From Vibrio salinus (GTDB lineage Bacteria > Pseudomonadota > Gammaproteobacteria > Enterobacterales > Vibrionaceae), in contig NZ_JAJSDZ010000009.1 of NCBI RefSeq assembly GCF_021272385.1, positions 558,001-622,000 on the forward strand: a DNA stretch of 64,000 bases, written 5' to 3'. A model generated the notes under the pieces. That model was not told the DNA's origin. It made no database searches and worked only from the letters and a program-made list of their open reading frames with translations. Below, one piece after another: positions 18,738 to 26,950 of this stretch. How positions within the stretch are numbered: the first letter of the stretch is position 1; every line of letters starts with the position of its first letter. The position numbers and the translations under genes are program-made.

Positions 18738-19955
18738 TTAATCATGAATAAGCCTGTTACGACCCTGCTGTTTGGCAGCGTATAATTGTTGGTCTGCGAT
18801 TTTTAATTTTTCATCAAGAGTGCCGGTGTATCGGGTTGAGCCGATACTGATGGATGTGGCTATTTGGTTATTCATATAGCGGATTTTCATTGAGCTGATC
18901 TTTTTTCTTATGGCTTCCAGAGCTTCATTAAGTGACAAAAAGTCACCTTCATAAAGAATGCAAAACTCTTCGCCTCCAAAGCGAACAACACAAGATGACT
19001 CAAAATAGATTTTGAGTATGTTAGCAATTGTTTGTATTACTTTATCGCCACAATCATGTCCATAGGTGTCATTCACCAGTTTAAAGCGATCAATGTCAAT
19101 CATGGCGATGTAATAATCTGTATTTGCTTTGTTATTGGCTTTGTGGAAAAAGTAACGCCGGTTCCACAATCCGGTCAGTTCATCTTCATTTGCCATTTTA
19201 TAGAGCCGGTCATTTGCCTCTTTTATACCTAACAGGCAGTTGATCCTGCAGTACAGTTCTTCTTGATTGAATGGCTTATAAAGAAAGTCGTTGGCCCCTG
19301 CTTTAATGAACTGAGCTGTGAGAGTGCGTTCCTCATTGCCCGACAGACCTATAACTGGCAGTGCATTACGGTCCTTTATTTTGCGGATTTCTCTGATTAA
19401 CGTCAGTCCATCCATATTTGGCATATCGTGATCTGTGATAACGAAACTAATATCTTTATTCTGGTTTAATTTCTCGATAGCAATAAAACCGTCTTCTGCA
19501 ACACATGTTCTTATGTATTGATGCTCCAGTAACTGGGATAAATGATTTCTTACCAGTTGGGAGTCATCAACAATGAGTGCATGATGGTTACGGTTATTTA
19601 TAAGTCTGCGTAAAATAGAAAGCAGATCATTGGTCCAGGTCGGGCTGTCTTTTAAAATGTAATCCAAGATGCCTTTTTGAATCAGGCGATCCCGGTACTC
19701 TTCTCGGAATGTTGCGCTGAGAACGACAACACGAAGTGTTTTCTCTAGTGCAAGGTCAATAATTTCTCCGTTTAAAGCATCGGGCAAGCAGTAATCCAGC
19801 ACAGAACACAGAAAACATTGATCGGATGCCAGAAGCTGACGGGCATCTTCATAACTGCTGGCAGCTATCACCTCAAAGCCATTTAATGTCAGCTGCTGAG
19901 TTACGTGTTTTAGAAAACTTGGACTGTCTTCAACGACCAAAACTTTTTCAGTCAA
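18738..19955 (-). CDS. Response regulator diguanylate cyclase (REC-REC-GGDEF)
   Basis: A 405-aa cytoplasmic signalling protein predicted to make c-di-GMP. It has two receiver domains: residues about 3-120 with phospho-acceptor Asp in VLDYCLPD, and about 125-245 with VITDHDMPNMDG and the conserved Lys in LYKPF. A GGDEF domain (about 255-405) with the signature RFGGEEF follows. The product-inhibition I-site RxxD expected just before GGEEF is absent (YFESSCVV instead), so feedback inhibition may be lacking. The substrate motif DIDRFKLVNDTYGH is intact. The gene is on the minus strand between nqrF and dinB. No histidine kinase is adjacent. Confidence 0.9.
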   Translation of the reverse strand: MTEKVLVVEDSPSFLKHVTQQLTLNGFEVIAASSYEDARQLLASDQCFLCSVLDYCLPDALNGEIIDLALEKTLRVVVLSATFREEYRDRLIQKGILDYILKDSPTWTNDLLSILRRLINNRNHHALIVDDSQLVRNHLSQLLEHQYIRTCVAEDGFIAIEKLNQNKDISFVITDHDMPNMDGLTLIREIRKIKDRNALPVIGLSGNEERTLTAQFIKAGANDFLYKPFNQEELYCRINCLLGIKEANDRLYKMANEDELTGLWNRRYFFHKANNKANTDYYIAMIDIDRFKLVNDTYGHDCGDKVIQTIANILKIYFESSCVVRFGGEEFCILYEGDFLSLNEALEAIRKKISSMKIRYMNNQIATSISIGSTRYTGTLDEKLKIADQQLYAAKQQGRNRLIHD

Positions 19956-20088
19956 TTAGCAACTCCTTTCTCATCTCCGATGTAAATAATAATAGCTCAC
20001 TTAAAAAGATAAGACAGATAGTATGTTTACAACGAACTGATGATGTTACAGTGACGTCTGTTCCTTTTCAGCGGTATAAAAGTGCTGT

Positions 20089-21186
20089 ATGTGTAATAAA
20101 GACAGAGTGAATGACGGGCAAACTGCTCAATTAAGGAAGATAATCCATGTTGATATGGATTCATTCTTTGCATCTGTTGAAGAGCGTGATGAGCCTGACT
20201 ACAGAGGGATTCCGCTTGCTGTCGGAGGAAATAAAAAGCAGAGAGGAGTCATTAGTACGTGTAATTATGAAGCTCGTAAGTATGGTGTGCATTCAGCAAT
20301 GGCAACAGCGCATGCCTTAAAATTATGCCCTCATTTAAAAGTTGTGCCCGGACGCATGTCTGTTTATAAATCGGTTTCAGCACAGATTCATTCAATTTTC
20401 AAACGTTATACTTCTGTTATTGAGCCTTTATCATTGGATGAAGCGTATCTTGATGTGACGGATTGTCGTGTTTTGCAAGGTTCCGCTACCCTTATTGCAA
20501 AAGCTATCCGGAATGATATTGAGAGTGAACTAAATCTGACGGCTTCTGCCGGTGTTGCACCGGTAAAGTTTTTAGCGAAAGTTGCCTCTGATATGAATAA
20601 ACCGAATGGAATGTATGTCATTACTCCCGAAATGATGCAGAGTTTTATTGATACGCTTCCTCTGGAAAAAATTCCGGGAGTAGGAAAAGTAGGTATTACT
20701 AAATTACATCAGGCTGGATTTTTTGTTTGTGAAGACATTAAGAACAGCGATTACCGGGAGCTTTTGAAAACATTTGGCCGTTTAGGTCAGTCTCTTTGGA
20801 AAAAAAGCCATGGTATTGATGACCGGAAGATTGTCACTGAAAGGCAAAGAAAGTCTGTGGGGGTGGAGCGTACATTTAGTCAAAATATTGCAACTTATCA
20901 TCAATGTCAGACGGTTGTCAGAGAAAAGCTGTATCCGGAATTAAAGCGACGGTTGGTTAAAGTGAGCCCGGATTTGACGATTTCCAAACAGGGAATGAAA
21001 GTAAAGTTTGCGGACTTTCAACAAACGACAATAGAACATGTGTATAGCCATTTGGATTTGGAGTATTTCAATGAACTTCTGGCAGAAGTCCTAACCCGTC
21101 AGAATGGCAGAGAAATAAGATTATTGGGGATTAGTGTTATGCTGAAACAGGATGAACGTCATGAGCAAATTAGTCTGGATTTGTGA
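20089..21186 (+). CDS. dinB: DNA polymerase IV (Y family)
   Basis: DinB is an error-prone translesion polymerase. Motifs are clear: HVDMDSFFASVEERD with the first catalytic aspartate, ISTCNYEARKYGVHSAM in the fingers, and SLDEAYLDVT with the second aspartate and glutamate. A helix-hairpin-helix IPGVGKVG and a little-finger domain follow. The start is uncertain: ATG at 20089 (365 aa) or GTG at 20107 (359 aa); neither has a good ribosome site and the family usually begins close to RKIIH. No canonical LexA box is seen in the upstream 130 bases. The next gene lies more than 800 bases away. Confidence 0.93.
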   Translation: MCNKDRVNDGQTAQLRKIIHVDMDSFFASVEERDEPDYRGIPLAVGGNKKQRGVISTCNYEARKYGVHSAMATAHALKLCPHLKVVPGRMSVYKSVSAQIHSIFKRYTSVIEPLSLDEAYLDVTDCRVLQGSATLIAKAIRNDIESELNLTASAGVAPVKFLAKVASDMNKPNGMYVITPEMMQSFIDTLPLEKIPGVGKVGITKLHQAGFFVCEDIKNSDYRELLKTFGRLGQSLWKKSHGIDDRKIVTERQRKSVGVERTFSQNIATYHQCQTVVREKLYPELKRRLVKVSPDLTISKQGMKVKFADFQQTTIEHVYSHLDLEYFNELLAEVLTRQNGREIRLLGISVMLKQDERHEQISLDL

Positions 21187-22008
21187 ACGTTTAGAGGTGG
21201 AACTTTTATTTTTTAACAGATAGTACCTGATTTTTCGAATTAATTATAAATGTTACTAATGTAAATAAAAATGGAATTTCACCATTGTTATTTTAAAGTA
21301 ATTTTAACATTTGATGTCTATTTCAAATTAGACACAAAAATGAAACACCTAATTCATTTTTTTGAAAAAAAGAATATTGTTACCAACTCAATAGTTTGAA
21401 ATTATCATAAAACAGAATGATGCATAAACGCATTCATAATAGCCCATTACATAAGGATTTCTTAATTTTTTAAGTTGTGATGAAACGCAAATAAACAGCA
21501 CATGATAAATCCTCTCTCTTTTTTTTCATTACCTTCTTTTTTACGTTAAATAATTTAATTTTTTCTTAAATGTTAACATATTATTTATTTTGTTTTTTTA
21601 TTATATTACAATAACTTAGTCGCATTTGATAACCATATCATTTATTTTGATTTTTATGATGTATTTATATCATTATATTTCAATTCAAAGCTTTCTAAAA
21701 TGATATAATAATGATTTTTAAAATAACAATAAAGTATAAGTACTTGATTTAAATGTGTTTTTTTGATGATAATTATTGTTTTTAGTATGATATGATGAAA
21801 AAAATTGAAAATGATATCTCCATTGCAAATACATTTGTTTCGTTTTTTTTGATAATGAAATGAACATTTTTCAGGTGTAGTATCCGAATCGTAGTCAGAT
21901 GAGAAGTCGATAATTTGAATTTTTGAGTTTTAAACAAGCTATCTAGAATCATCTATTTAATTACGAATGCATAAGATATGAATGCTAAATAATACCCAAG
22001 GAGATAAT
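21187..22008 (+). promoter_or_regulatory. Long AT-rich leader upstream of the iol-like cluster
   Basis: About 820 bases, strongly AT-rich, with no coding frame worth calling on either strand. It separates dinB from the iolG-like gene. Poly-A/T tracts recur, which suggests curved DNA or H-NS-type binding (inference). GAATGC repeats as a direct pair at 21965-21985. A plausible promoter is listed separately. No aptamer or terminator was recognised. Confidence 0.5.
21763..21791 (+). promoter_or_regulatory. Candidate sigma-70 promoter for the iol-like cluster
   Basis: TTGATG at 21763-21768 and TATGAT at 21786-21791 are separated by exactly 17 bases. In such AT-rich DNA chance matches are common, and use of this promoter would give a 5' leader of about 210 bases. 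Confidence 0.33.
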
Positions 22009-22998
22009 ATGTTTAATATTGCTTTATTTGGCGCTGGTAGAATTGGCCAGGTACATTCAGCTAATATTGATAGTCATAAAGAAACCTGTCTGTATTCTGT
22101 TGTTGACCCTTTCGGTGATAATGCACAAAAATTGTGTGATAAATACGGAGCAAAACAGCAAACAACAGAAGAAGCGTTGAGCGATCCCAATGTCCATGGG
22201 GTTTTGATAGCATCGGCAACCGATACTCATGCTGAATTAATCACGCTTGCTGCAAAAGCGGGTAAAGCAATCTTTTGCGAAAAGCCAATCCATCTGGATA
22301 TGGCAACAGTAAAAGAATGTCTTGCTACAGTGAAAGAATGTAATGTTCCTCTTTTCGTTGGTTTTAACCGTCGTTATGACCCTCAGTTCAGAAGAGTAAA
22401 AGAGCTTTTGGGTTTGGGTAATATTGGTAAAGCTGAATCACTTCTTATCACCTCTCGTGATCCATCTCCACCACCAGCTGAATATGTAAAAGTATCTGGT
22501 GGTATGTTCAGAGATATGACAATTCATGATTTCGATATGGCCAGATTCATCATGGGTGAAGATCCTGTATCTATCTATGCTCAGGGTAGTAACCTGGTTG
22601 ATCCGGAAATTGGTAAAGCGGGTGATATCGACACAGCATTTATTGTTATGAAATTCCCATCTGGTGCCATGGCTACGATTACTAATAGCCGTCGTTCAGG
22701 TTATGGATATGATCAACGTATTGAGCTTCATGGCGAAAAAGGTCTTCTAAAAGCTGAAAACATCTATGAAAATGCTGTTCAGCAATGGAGCGATGAAGCT
22801 GGTTGTGTTTCAGCTAAACCAGAATTCTTCTTCCTGCAACGTTATGCTTCAGCTTATCAGGCTGAATGGAATCATTTTGTTGATGTTTTGTCTGGCAAAG
22901 CACAACCAGAATGTGGTGGTTATGATGGTGAGCAAGCTCTGAATCTGGCAGATAAAGCGCTTGAATCATTAAAAACTGGCAAAGAAGTAAAACTATAA
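22009..22998 (+). CDS. iolG: Inositol 2-dehydrogenase-like oxidoreductase (Gfo/Idh/MocA)
   Basis: A 329-aa NAD-dependent dehydrogenase predicted to oxidise myo-inositol (or scyllo-inositol or a related polyol) to an inosose. The N-terminal Rossmann motif is FGAGRIGQVH. The family catalytic residues are visible: Lys in FCEKPIHLD and the Asp/His pair in MTIHDFDMARF. The start at 22009 is set by AAGGAG seven bases upstream; an in-frame ATG at 21982 is poorer. It is the first of three co-directional genes with a sodium symporter and an IolE-like dehydratase, which supports inositol use, but the substrate is inferred. Confidence 0.82.
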   Translation: MFNIALFGAGRIGQVHSANIDSHKETCLYSVVDPFGDNAQKLCDKYGAKQQTTEEALSDPNVHGVLIASATDTHAELITLAAKAGKAIFCEKPIHLDMATVKECLATVKECNVPLFVGFNRRYDPQFRRVKELLGLGNIGKAESLLITSRDPSPPPAEYVKVSGGMFRDMTIHDFDMARFIMGEDPVSIYAQGSNLVDPEIGKAGDIDTAFIVMKFPSGAMATITNSRRSGYGYDQRIELHGEKGLLKAENIYENAVQQWSDEAGCVSAKPEFFFLQRYASAYQAEWNHFVDVLSGKAQPECGGYDGEQALNLADKALESLKTGKEVKL

Positions 22999-23005
22999 AA
23001 ATGAT

Positions 23006-23035
23006 GAGCCGACTTACAATCCGTCGGCTCTTTTT
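23006..23035 (+). terminator. Terminator-like hairpin between iolG and the symporter gene
   Basis: Perfect 8-bp stem GAGCCGAC / GTCGGCTC followed by TTTTT, 8 bases past the iolG stop and 50 bases before the symporter start. As the three genes look like one operon, it may act as a partial terminator that lowers expression of the downstream genes, or the symporter may have its own promoter. Confidence 0.75.
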
Positions 23036-23085
23036 CTCCAATTTATAATCGATAAATGTGAATTAATTAAGGGTTTGGAGGTTCT

Positions 23086-24777
23086 ATGCTATCTCTCTTG
23101 TCTTTTCTTGCGTTTACCGGGCTGGTTGCTTTTATAGCCTACAAGAAAACGCATAATGCACACCTTACGGAGTCATCGGAAGGTTATTTCCTAGGCGGCC
23201 GTTCTTTAACAGGTGTATACATTGGTGGTTCTATGCTGCTGATGAACATGTCTACAGAACACTTAGTTGGGTTAAATGGTCTTTCATTCAGAACCGGGTT
23301 TATTGTTATGGCCTGGGAAGTAATGGCAGCACTGACTATTGTGTTATTTGCTATGTATTTTCTTCCTAAGTATTTGAAACTGGGTATTTCATCAATTCCT
23401 GAATATTTGGAAAGGCGTTTTGATAAACAGACTCTCACTATTACATCCATCCTTTTCCTTGCTATGTATGTCGTCTCGCTGCTTCCTATTGTGTTGTATA
23501 CAGGAGCTTTAGCATTAGAAAGTTTGTTCCAGGTTTCCAATGTATTCCATGTTGATAAAACAACCGCTTTATGGTTTATGGTTTGGGGTGTTGGCCTTCT
23601 GGGTACTATCTATGCCGTGTTTGGTGGTATTAAAGCTATCGCTGTTGCTGATACAGTGAATGGTGTTGGTTTGATTACAGGTGGTTTAACCGTAACTTGC
23701 TTCTCACTTGCTTATGTCGGTGATGGTAATATCTGGGGCGGTCTGGTTGAAGTATTCCAAAGTCATCCTGATAAATTTAACTCGATTGGTAGCAGTGATT
23801 CACTGGTTCCATTTTCAACATTATTTACCGGATTGATCATCTCTAATATGTTCTTCTGGTGTACTAACCAGTCTATTGTACAAAAAGCGTTAGGTGCCAA
23901 AAACCTGGCAGAAGGTCAAAAAGGTGTTCTGTTATGTGCATTCTTTAAATTAGTTGTTCCTTCTATCATTATTTTACCTGGTATTATTGCTTATCATATC
24001 TTTAATGGTCAGATTGATAATCCTGACAATGCTTATCCGAACTTAGTCCACTTAGTTTTACCTGAAATGTTGGTAGGGTTCTTTGCCGCAGTTGTTGTTG
24101 GTGCAGTATTCTCAACATTTAGTGGAGGACTGAACTCTTCAGTAACACTGTTTACGGTTAATATTTACAAGAAATCATTGAAGCCTGATGCAACAGAAGC
24201 TCAAACGGTTAAACTGGGTAAATATTTAGGCTTGGGTTTAGCATTTGTAGCTATGGGGGTTGCTCCGTTAGTGGCAAATGCGCCGGATGGCCTATTCTAT
24301 CTGATTCAACAGCTTCAGGGTATTTTTAATGCTCCGATTCTGAGTGTTGTATTGGTTGGGTTGTTAACTAAACGGGTTCCTGCAATTGCGGCAAAACTTG
24401 GTTTGGTATTCGGTATGTCAGCCTACATTCTGTTTAACTTTGTGATAAAAATTGACCTTCATTTCTTCCACTTACTGGGTATATTGTTTGTATTGAATGT
24501 TGTCTTTATGCTGATTATTGGACATTTTTATCCTCAGGAAGCATACGAAGATGTTTATACAGAACAAGTTGATATTAAACCGTGGAATATGGGTAAACCT
24601 GTAGCAACATTAGTTTGTCTGGCATCTGTTTCTATGTATGTGTTCCTTGCTGAAAATAAACCAGACTGGGTTCAGACAGTTTACTATATTGTTGCAACGG
24701 TTGCATTGGTATACATATTCGGTTCCATTGGTAAGGCTTTGATAAATGCACCTAAAAAAGTGCCGGAAGCTTCATAG
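23086..24777 (+). CDS. Sodium:solute symporter (SSS/SLC5 family)
   Basis: A 563-aa inner-membrane transporter of the solute:sodium symporter family, which includes sugar and inositol carriers. About 13-14 hydrophobic helices are visible. Family features include YFLGGRSLTGVYIGGSMLL near the N-terminus and TFSGGLNSSVTLFTVNIY, the helix carrying Na+-site serines. GGAGG precedes the ATG. It lies between the iolG-like and iolE-like genes, so inositol or a related cyclitol is the likely substrate, by context only. A galactose- or mannose-type sugar symporter is the alternative. Confidence 0.85.
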   Translation: MLSLLSFLAFTGLVAFIAYKKTHNAHLTESSEGYFLGGRSLTGVYIGGSMLLMNMSTEHLVGLNGLSFRTGFIVMAWEVMAALTIVLFAMYFLPKYLKLGISSIPEYLERRFDKQTLTITSILFLAMYVVSLLPIVLYTGALALESLFQVSNVFHVDKTTALWFMVWGVGLLGTIYAVFGGIKAIAVADTVNGVGLITGGLTVTCFSLAYVGDGNIWGGLVEVFQSHPDKFNSIGSSDSLVPFSTLFTGLIISNMFFWCTNQSIVQKALGAKNLAEGQKGVLLCAFFKLVVPSIIILPGIIAYHIFNGQIDNPDNAYPNLVHLVLPEMLVGFFAAVVVGAVFSTFSGGLNSSVTLFTVNIYKKSLKPDATEAQTVKLGKYLGLGLAFVAMGVAPLVANAPDGLFYLIQQLQGIFNAPILSVVLVGLLTKRVPAIAAKLGLVFGMSAYILFNFVIKIDLHFFHLLGILFVLNVVFMLIIGHFYPQEAYEDVYTEQVDIKPWNMGKPVATLVCLASVSMYVFLAENKPDWVQTVYYIVATVALVYIFGSIGKALINAPKKVPEAS

Positions 24778-24846
24778 CAGTAATGGTTAAAAGATAAAAT
24801 TAAATATTTTCTAGTCTTATAAAATTAGTTATGTGAAATGTTAATT

Positions 24847-24871
24847 CCAGAGAGATTTTGTTTCTCTCTGG
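24847..24871 (+). other. Hairpin in the symporter-iolE gap
   Basis: A perfect 9-bp stem CCAGAGAGA / TCTCTCTGG with a 7-base loop, not followed by a T run. It is 76 bases past the symporter stop and ends 28 bases before the iolE ATG. It may protect or separate the two parts of the message. Confidence 0.5.
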
Positions 24872-24899
24872 AAGCAGAAAGAAGATTCAGGAGAACATC

Positions 24900-25796
24900 A
24901 TGGATAAAAATAAAGTAAAACTGGGTATCGCTCCTATCGCTTGGACAAACGATGATTTACCGAGTTTAGGTGGTGAAAACACGTTTGCTCAATGTGTCAG
25001 TGAAATGGCTCTGGCTGGATTTACCGGAAGTGAAGTAGGTAACAAATACCCTAGAGATACTGCTTTATTGAAAGAAAAGCTGGCTTTACGCGGTATTCAA
25101 ATTTGTAATGCTTGGTTCAGCACTTTCTTTGCTGATGGTAAAGAAGATGAAACCATTAATGACTTTATGTCTCATATGAATTTCCTGCATGAAATGGGCG
25201 CAAAAGTGATTGGCTGTTCTGAACAGAGTGGCAGTATTCAGGGTACTGATAAAGCTGTCTTTGATGAAAAACCTTCTTTTAATGAAGATCAATGGCAAAA
25301 AGTGGCGGCTGGTTATAACAAATTGTCAGAAATTGCGGCTGAAAAAGGCATGAAAGTTTGTCTGCACCACCATATGGGGACAGCTATTCAGACTCCGGCA
25401 GAAATTGATAAATTTATGGAAGTGACTGATCCTTCTGTTGGGCTGTTGTTAGATACCGGTCATATTTATTACTCTGAAGGTAATCAGGAAGCAATCATTA
25501 ATGTCCTGTCTAAATATGTAAAACGTATTCCTCACGTTCACCTAAAAGACATTCGTGATGAAAAACGGCAGCAGGTTATTGCTGAACACCGTAGCTTCCT
25601 TGATGGTGTCAGATTAGGTGCTTTCACTGTTCCTGGAGATGGTGTCATCGACTTTAAACCAGTATTTGAGATTCTTGATCAAAATGATTACGAAGGCTGG
25701 ATGGTTGTGGAAGCTGAGCAGGATCCAAGCGAAGCGGATCCTCTTGAATATGCTCAGAAGGCACGTCAATACATTAAAGATACTGCTAATATCTAG
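24900..25796 (+). CDS. iolE: myo-Inosose-2 dehydratase (IolE-like)
   Basis: IolE removes water from 2-keto-myo-inositol to give 3D-trihydroxycyclohexane-1,2-dione, the second step of the inositol pathway. The 298-aa protein is a xylose-isomerase-type TIM barrel starting [17 protein letters not shown], with metal-binding candidates in [17 protein letters not shown] and [10 protein letters not shown]. The start at 24900 has AGGAG upstream; the frame opens 42 bases earlier. It ends the three-gene cluster and is followed by a strong terminator. The later pathway genes (iolD, iolB, iolC, iolJ, iolA) are not in this window. Confidence 0.87.
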   Translation: MDKNKVKLGIAPIAWTNDDLPSLGGENTFAQCVSEMALAGFTGSEVGNKYPRDTALLKEKLALRGIQICNAWFSTFFADGKEDETINDFMSHMNFLHEMGAKVIGCSEQSGSIQGTDKAVFDEKPSFNEDQWQKVAAGYNKLSEIAAEKGMKVCLHHHMGTAIQTPAEIDKFMEVTDPSVGLLLDTGHIYYSEGNQEAIINVLSKYVKRIPHVHLKDIRDEKRQQVIAEHRSFLDGVRLGAFTVPGDGVIDFKPVFEILDQNDYEGWMVVEAEQDPSEADPLEYAQKARQYIKDTANI

Positions 25797-25890
25797 TGTA
25801 ACGTATTATCCTATATGCAAAGGTTTTCCTTATATAATCAAGTTGGATAACAACAATAATTGTGCATATCATTGTGACACTTTTATTTTA

Positions 25891-25913
25891 GGCTCCTTAA
25901 CCGGAGCCTTTTT
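25891..25913 (+). terminator. Rho-independent terminator after iolE
   Basis: Stem GGCTCC / GGAGCC with loop TTAACC then TTTTT, about 95 bases past the iolE stop. It ends the inositol-like cluster. Confidence 0.85.
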
Positions 25914-26037
25914 ATTGTTGGTTGCTTATTGCTCAGGTTTTAAGGGGATATTTCACATGTACTGAAATCTTTTCTGGACTTGATTATTAAGTGGTTAAAT
26001 ATTACTCTGCCCATGAACAATAAAGATAAGAGTATAT

Positions 26038-26769
26038 ATGAGTAGATTTGCATTATTTTTTCTGATTCTTTTTTCCCCGTTTGTGTTTGCCGAACAGTGT
26101 CATTTTAATCTTAAAAATGAGCTGCATTATGACGGAAATAATGTCTCCATTGTTTTGGATAACGGTAAGATTGCAACGTTGAGTCAGGATGATCGTCTGA
26201 TCGTTAACGATACAGATTATCCATTGACGTCAGAACAACAATCAATGCTAAGTCACTACAGACAGACTATTTCCTCTGCGATGAAGCAGTACGAATCGGT
26301 AATGTCTGAATATATGCAACAGCCGGATATATTGATCGATGAACTTTCATCCGTTCTTGGTGATAGTAATAACTTTGAAGTGCTTAGGAAAAAAATCCAT
26401 TCTTTTTGGCATTCGGCTTCCAGTCATTATTATCAAAATGGTCAGTTTGTTGTTGGAGATGATGTTATTTCTCAGCTTGATGCATTGTGGGACAAAATGA
26501 AGGCTTTTTTTGATCATGAAACCTTATCTGATTTATGGGCTGCTTTTTCGGAAGGAACGGCCAATTTGGGAAATCTTACCTTTTCTGAGTTTGCTAGTCT
26601 GATTCAGGAACTAAACAGCAAAATTTATCGTCATTGGCAGCAGTTCTCTGAGAAAAAAGATCACCAGAAAAAGCAATTATGTGACTCTTTTAATCAGTTG
26701 ATTGATCAAGAAAAATCAATACATGAATCAATTCCTGAACTGGAAAATTATCAGGTGTTTACTATTTAA
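26038..26769 (+). CDS. yggN: YggN/DUF2884 family exported protein
   Basis: A 243-aa protein with an N-terminal signal peptide (MSRFALFFLILFSPFVFAEQ). The region after it, with CHFNLKNELHYDGNN, DDRLIVNDTDYPLT and QQSMLSHY, resembles the DUF2884 (E. coli YggN) family of unknown function. The remainder is helical and charged with many Gln and Lys residues. It is likely periplasmic. I infer the family from the pattern, and no function can be given. It stands alone between the inositol-like cluster and the NSS transporter gene, and no terminator is obvious after it. Confidence 0.72.
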   Translation: MSRFALFFLILFSPFVFAEQCHFNLKNELHYDGNNVSIVLDNGKIATLSQDDRLIVNDTDYPLTSEQQSMLSHYRQTISSAMKQYESVMSEYMQQPDILIDELSSVLGDSNNFEVLRKKIHSFWHSASSHYYQNGQFVVGDDVISQLDALWDKMKAFFDHETLSDLWAAFSEGTANLGNLTFSEFASLIQELNSKIYRHWQQFSEKKDHQKKQLCDSFNQLIDQEKSIHESIPELENYQVFTI

Positions 26770-26891
26770 ACTGCATTTGGGGATAAATCAGATTGCTGTT
26801 TTACCGGATGATTTTTTTCTGTGTAAATATATTTTTACAATTCATAAATCTATAAATTGCCCATACCTTTAATAAATATATCGTCTCTGTG

Positions 26892-26937
26892 TTGTGTTAT
26901 AGCATCTATTGCTTTACTGTACTAGTAAACTAGTTTG
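26892..26937 (+). promoter_or_regulatory. Promoter with TrpR-type operator before the NSS transporter
   Basis: GTACTAGTAAACTAGTTTG at 26919-26937 matches the E. coli trp operator core ACTAGTTAACTAGT at all but one central base. A promoter fits over it: TTGTGT at 26892-26897, 17-base spacer, TACTGT at 26915-26920, so a bound repressor would cover the -10 and start site. The transporter ATG follows 14 bases after the operator. The motif is seen; the promoter and TrpR control are inferred. Confidence 0.72.
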
Positions 26938-26950
26938 TTAGTGTGGTTGT

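Noticed and set aside
20082..20106. LexA-like CTGT...ACAG at the dinB start
   Set aside because: The arms are 13 bases apart instead of the 8 needed, so it is not a LexA operator.
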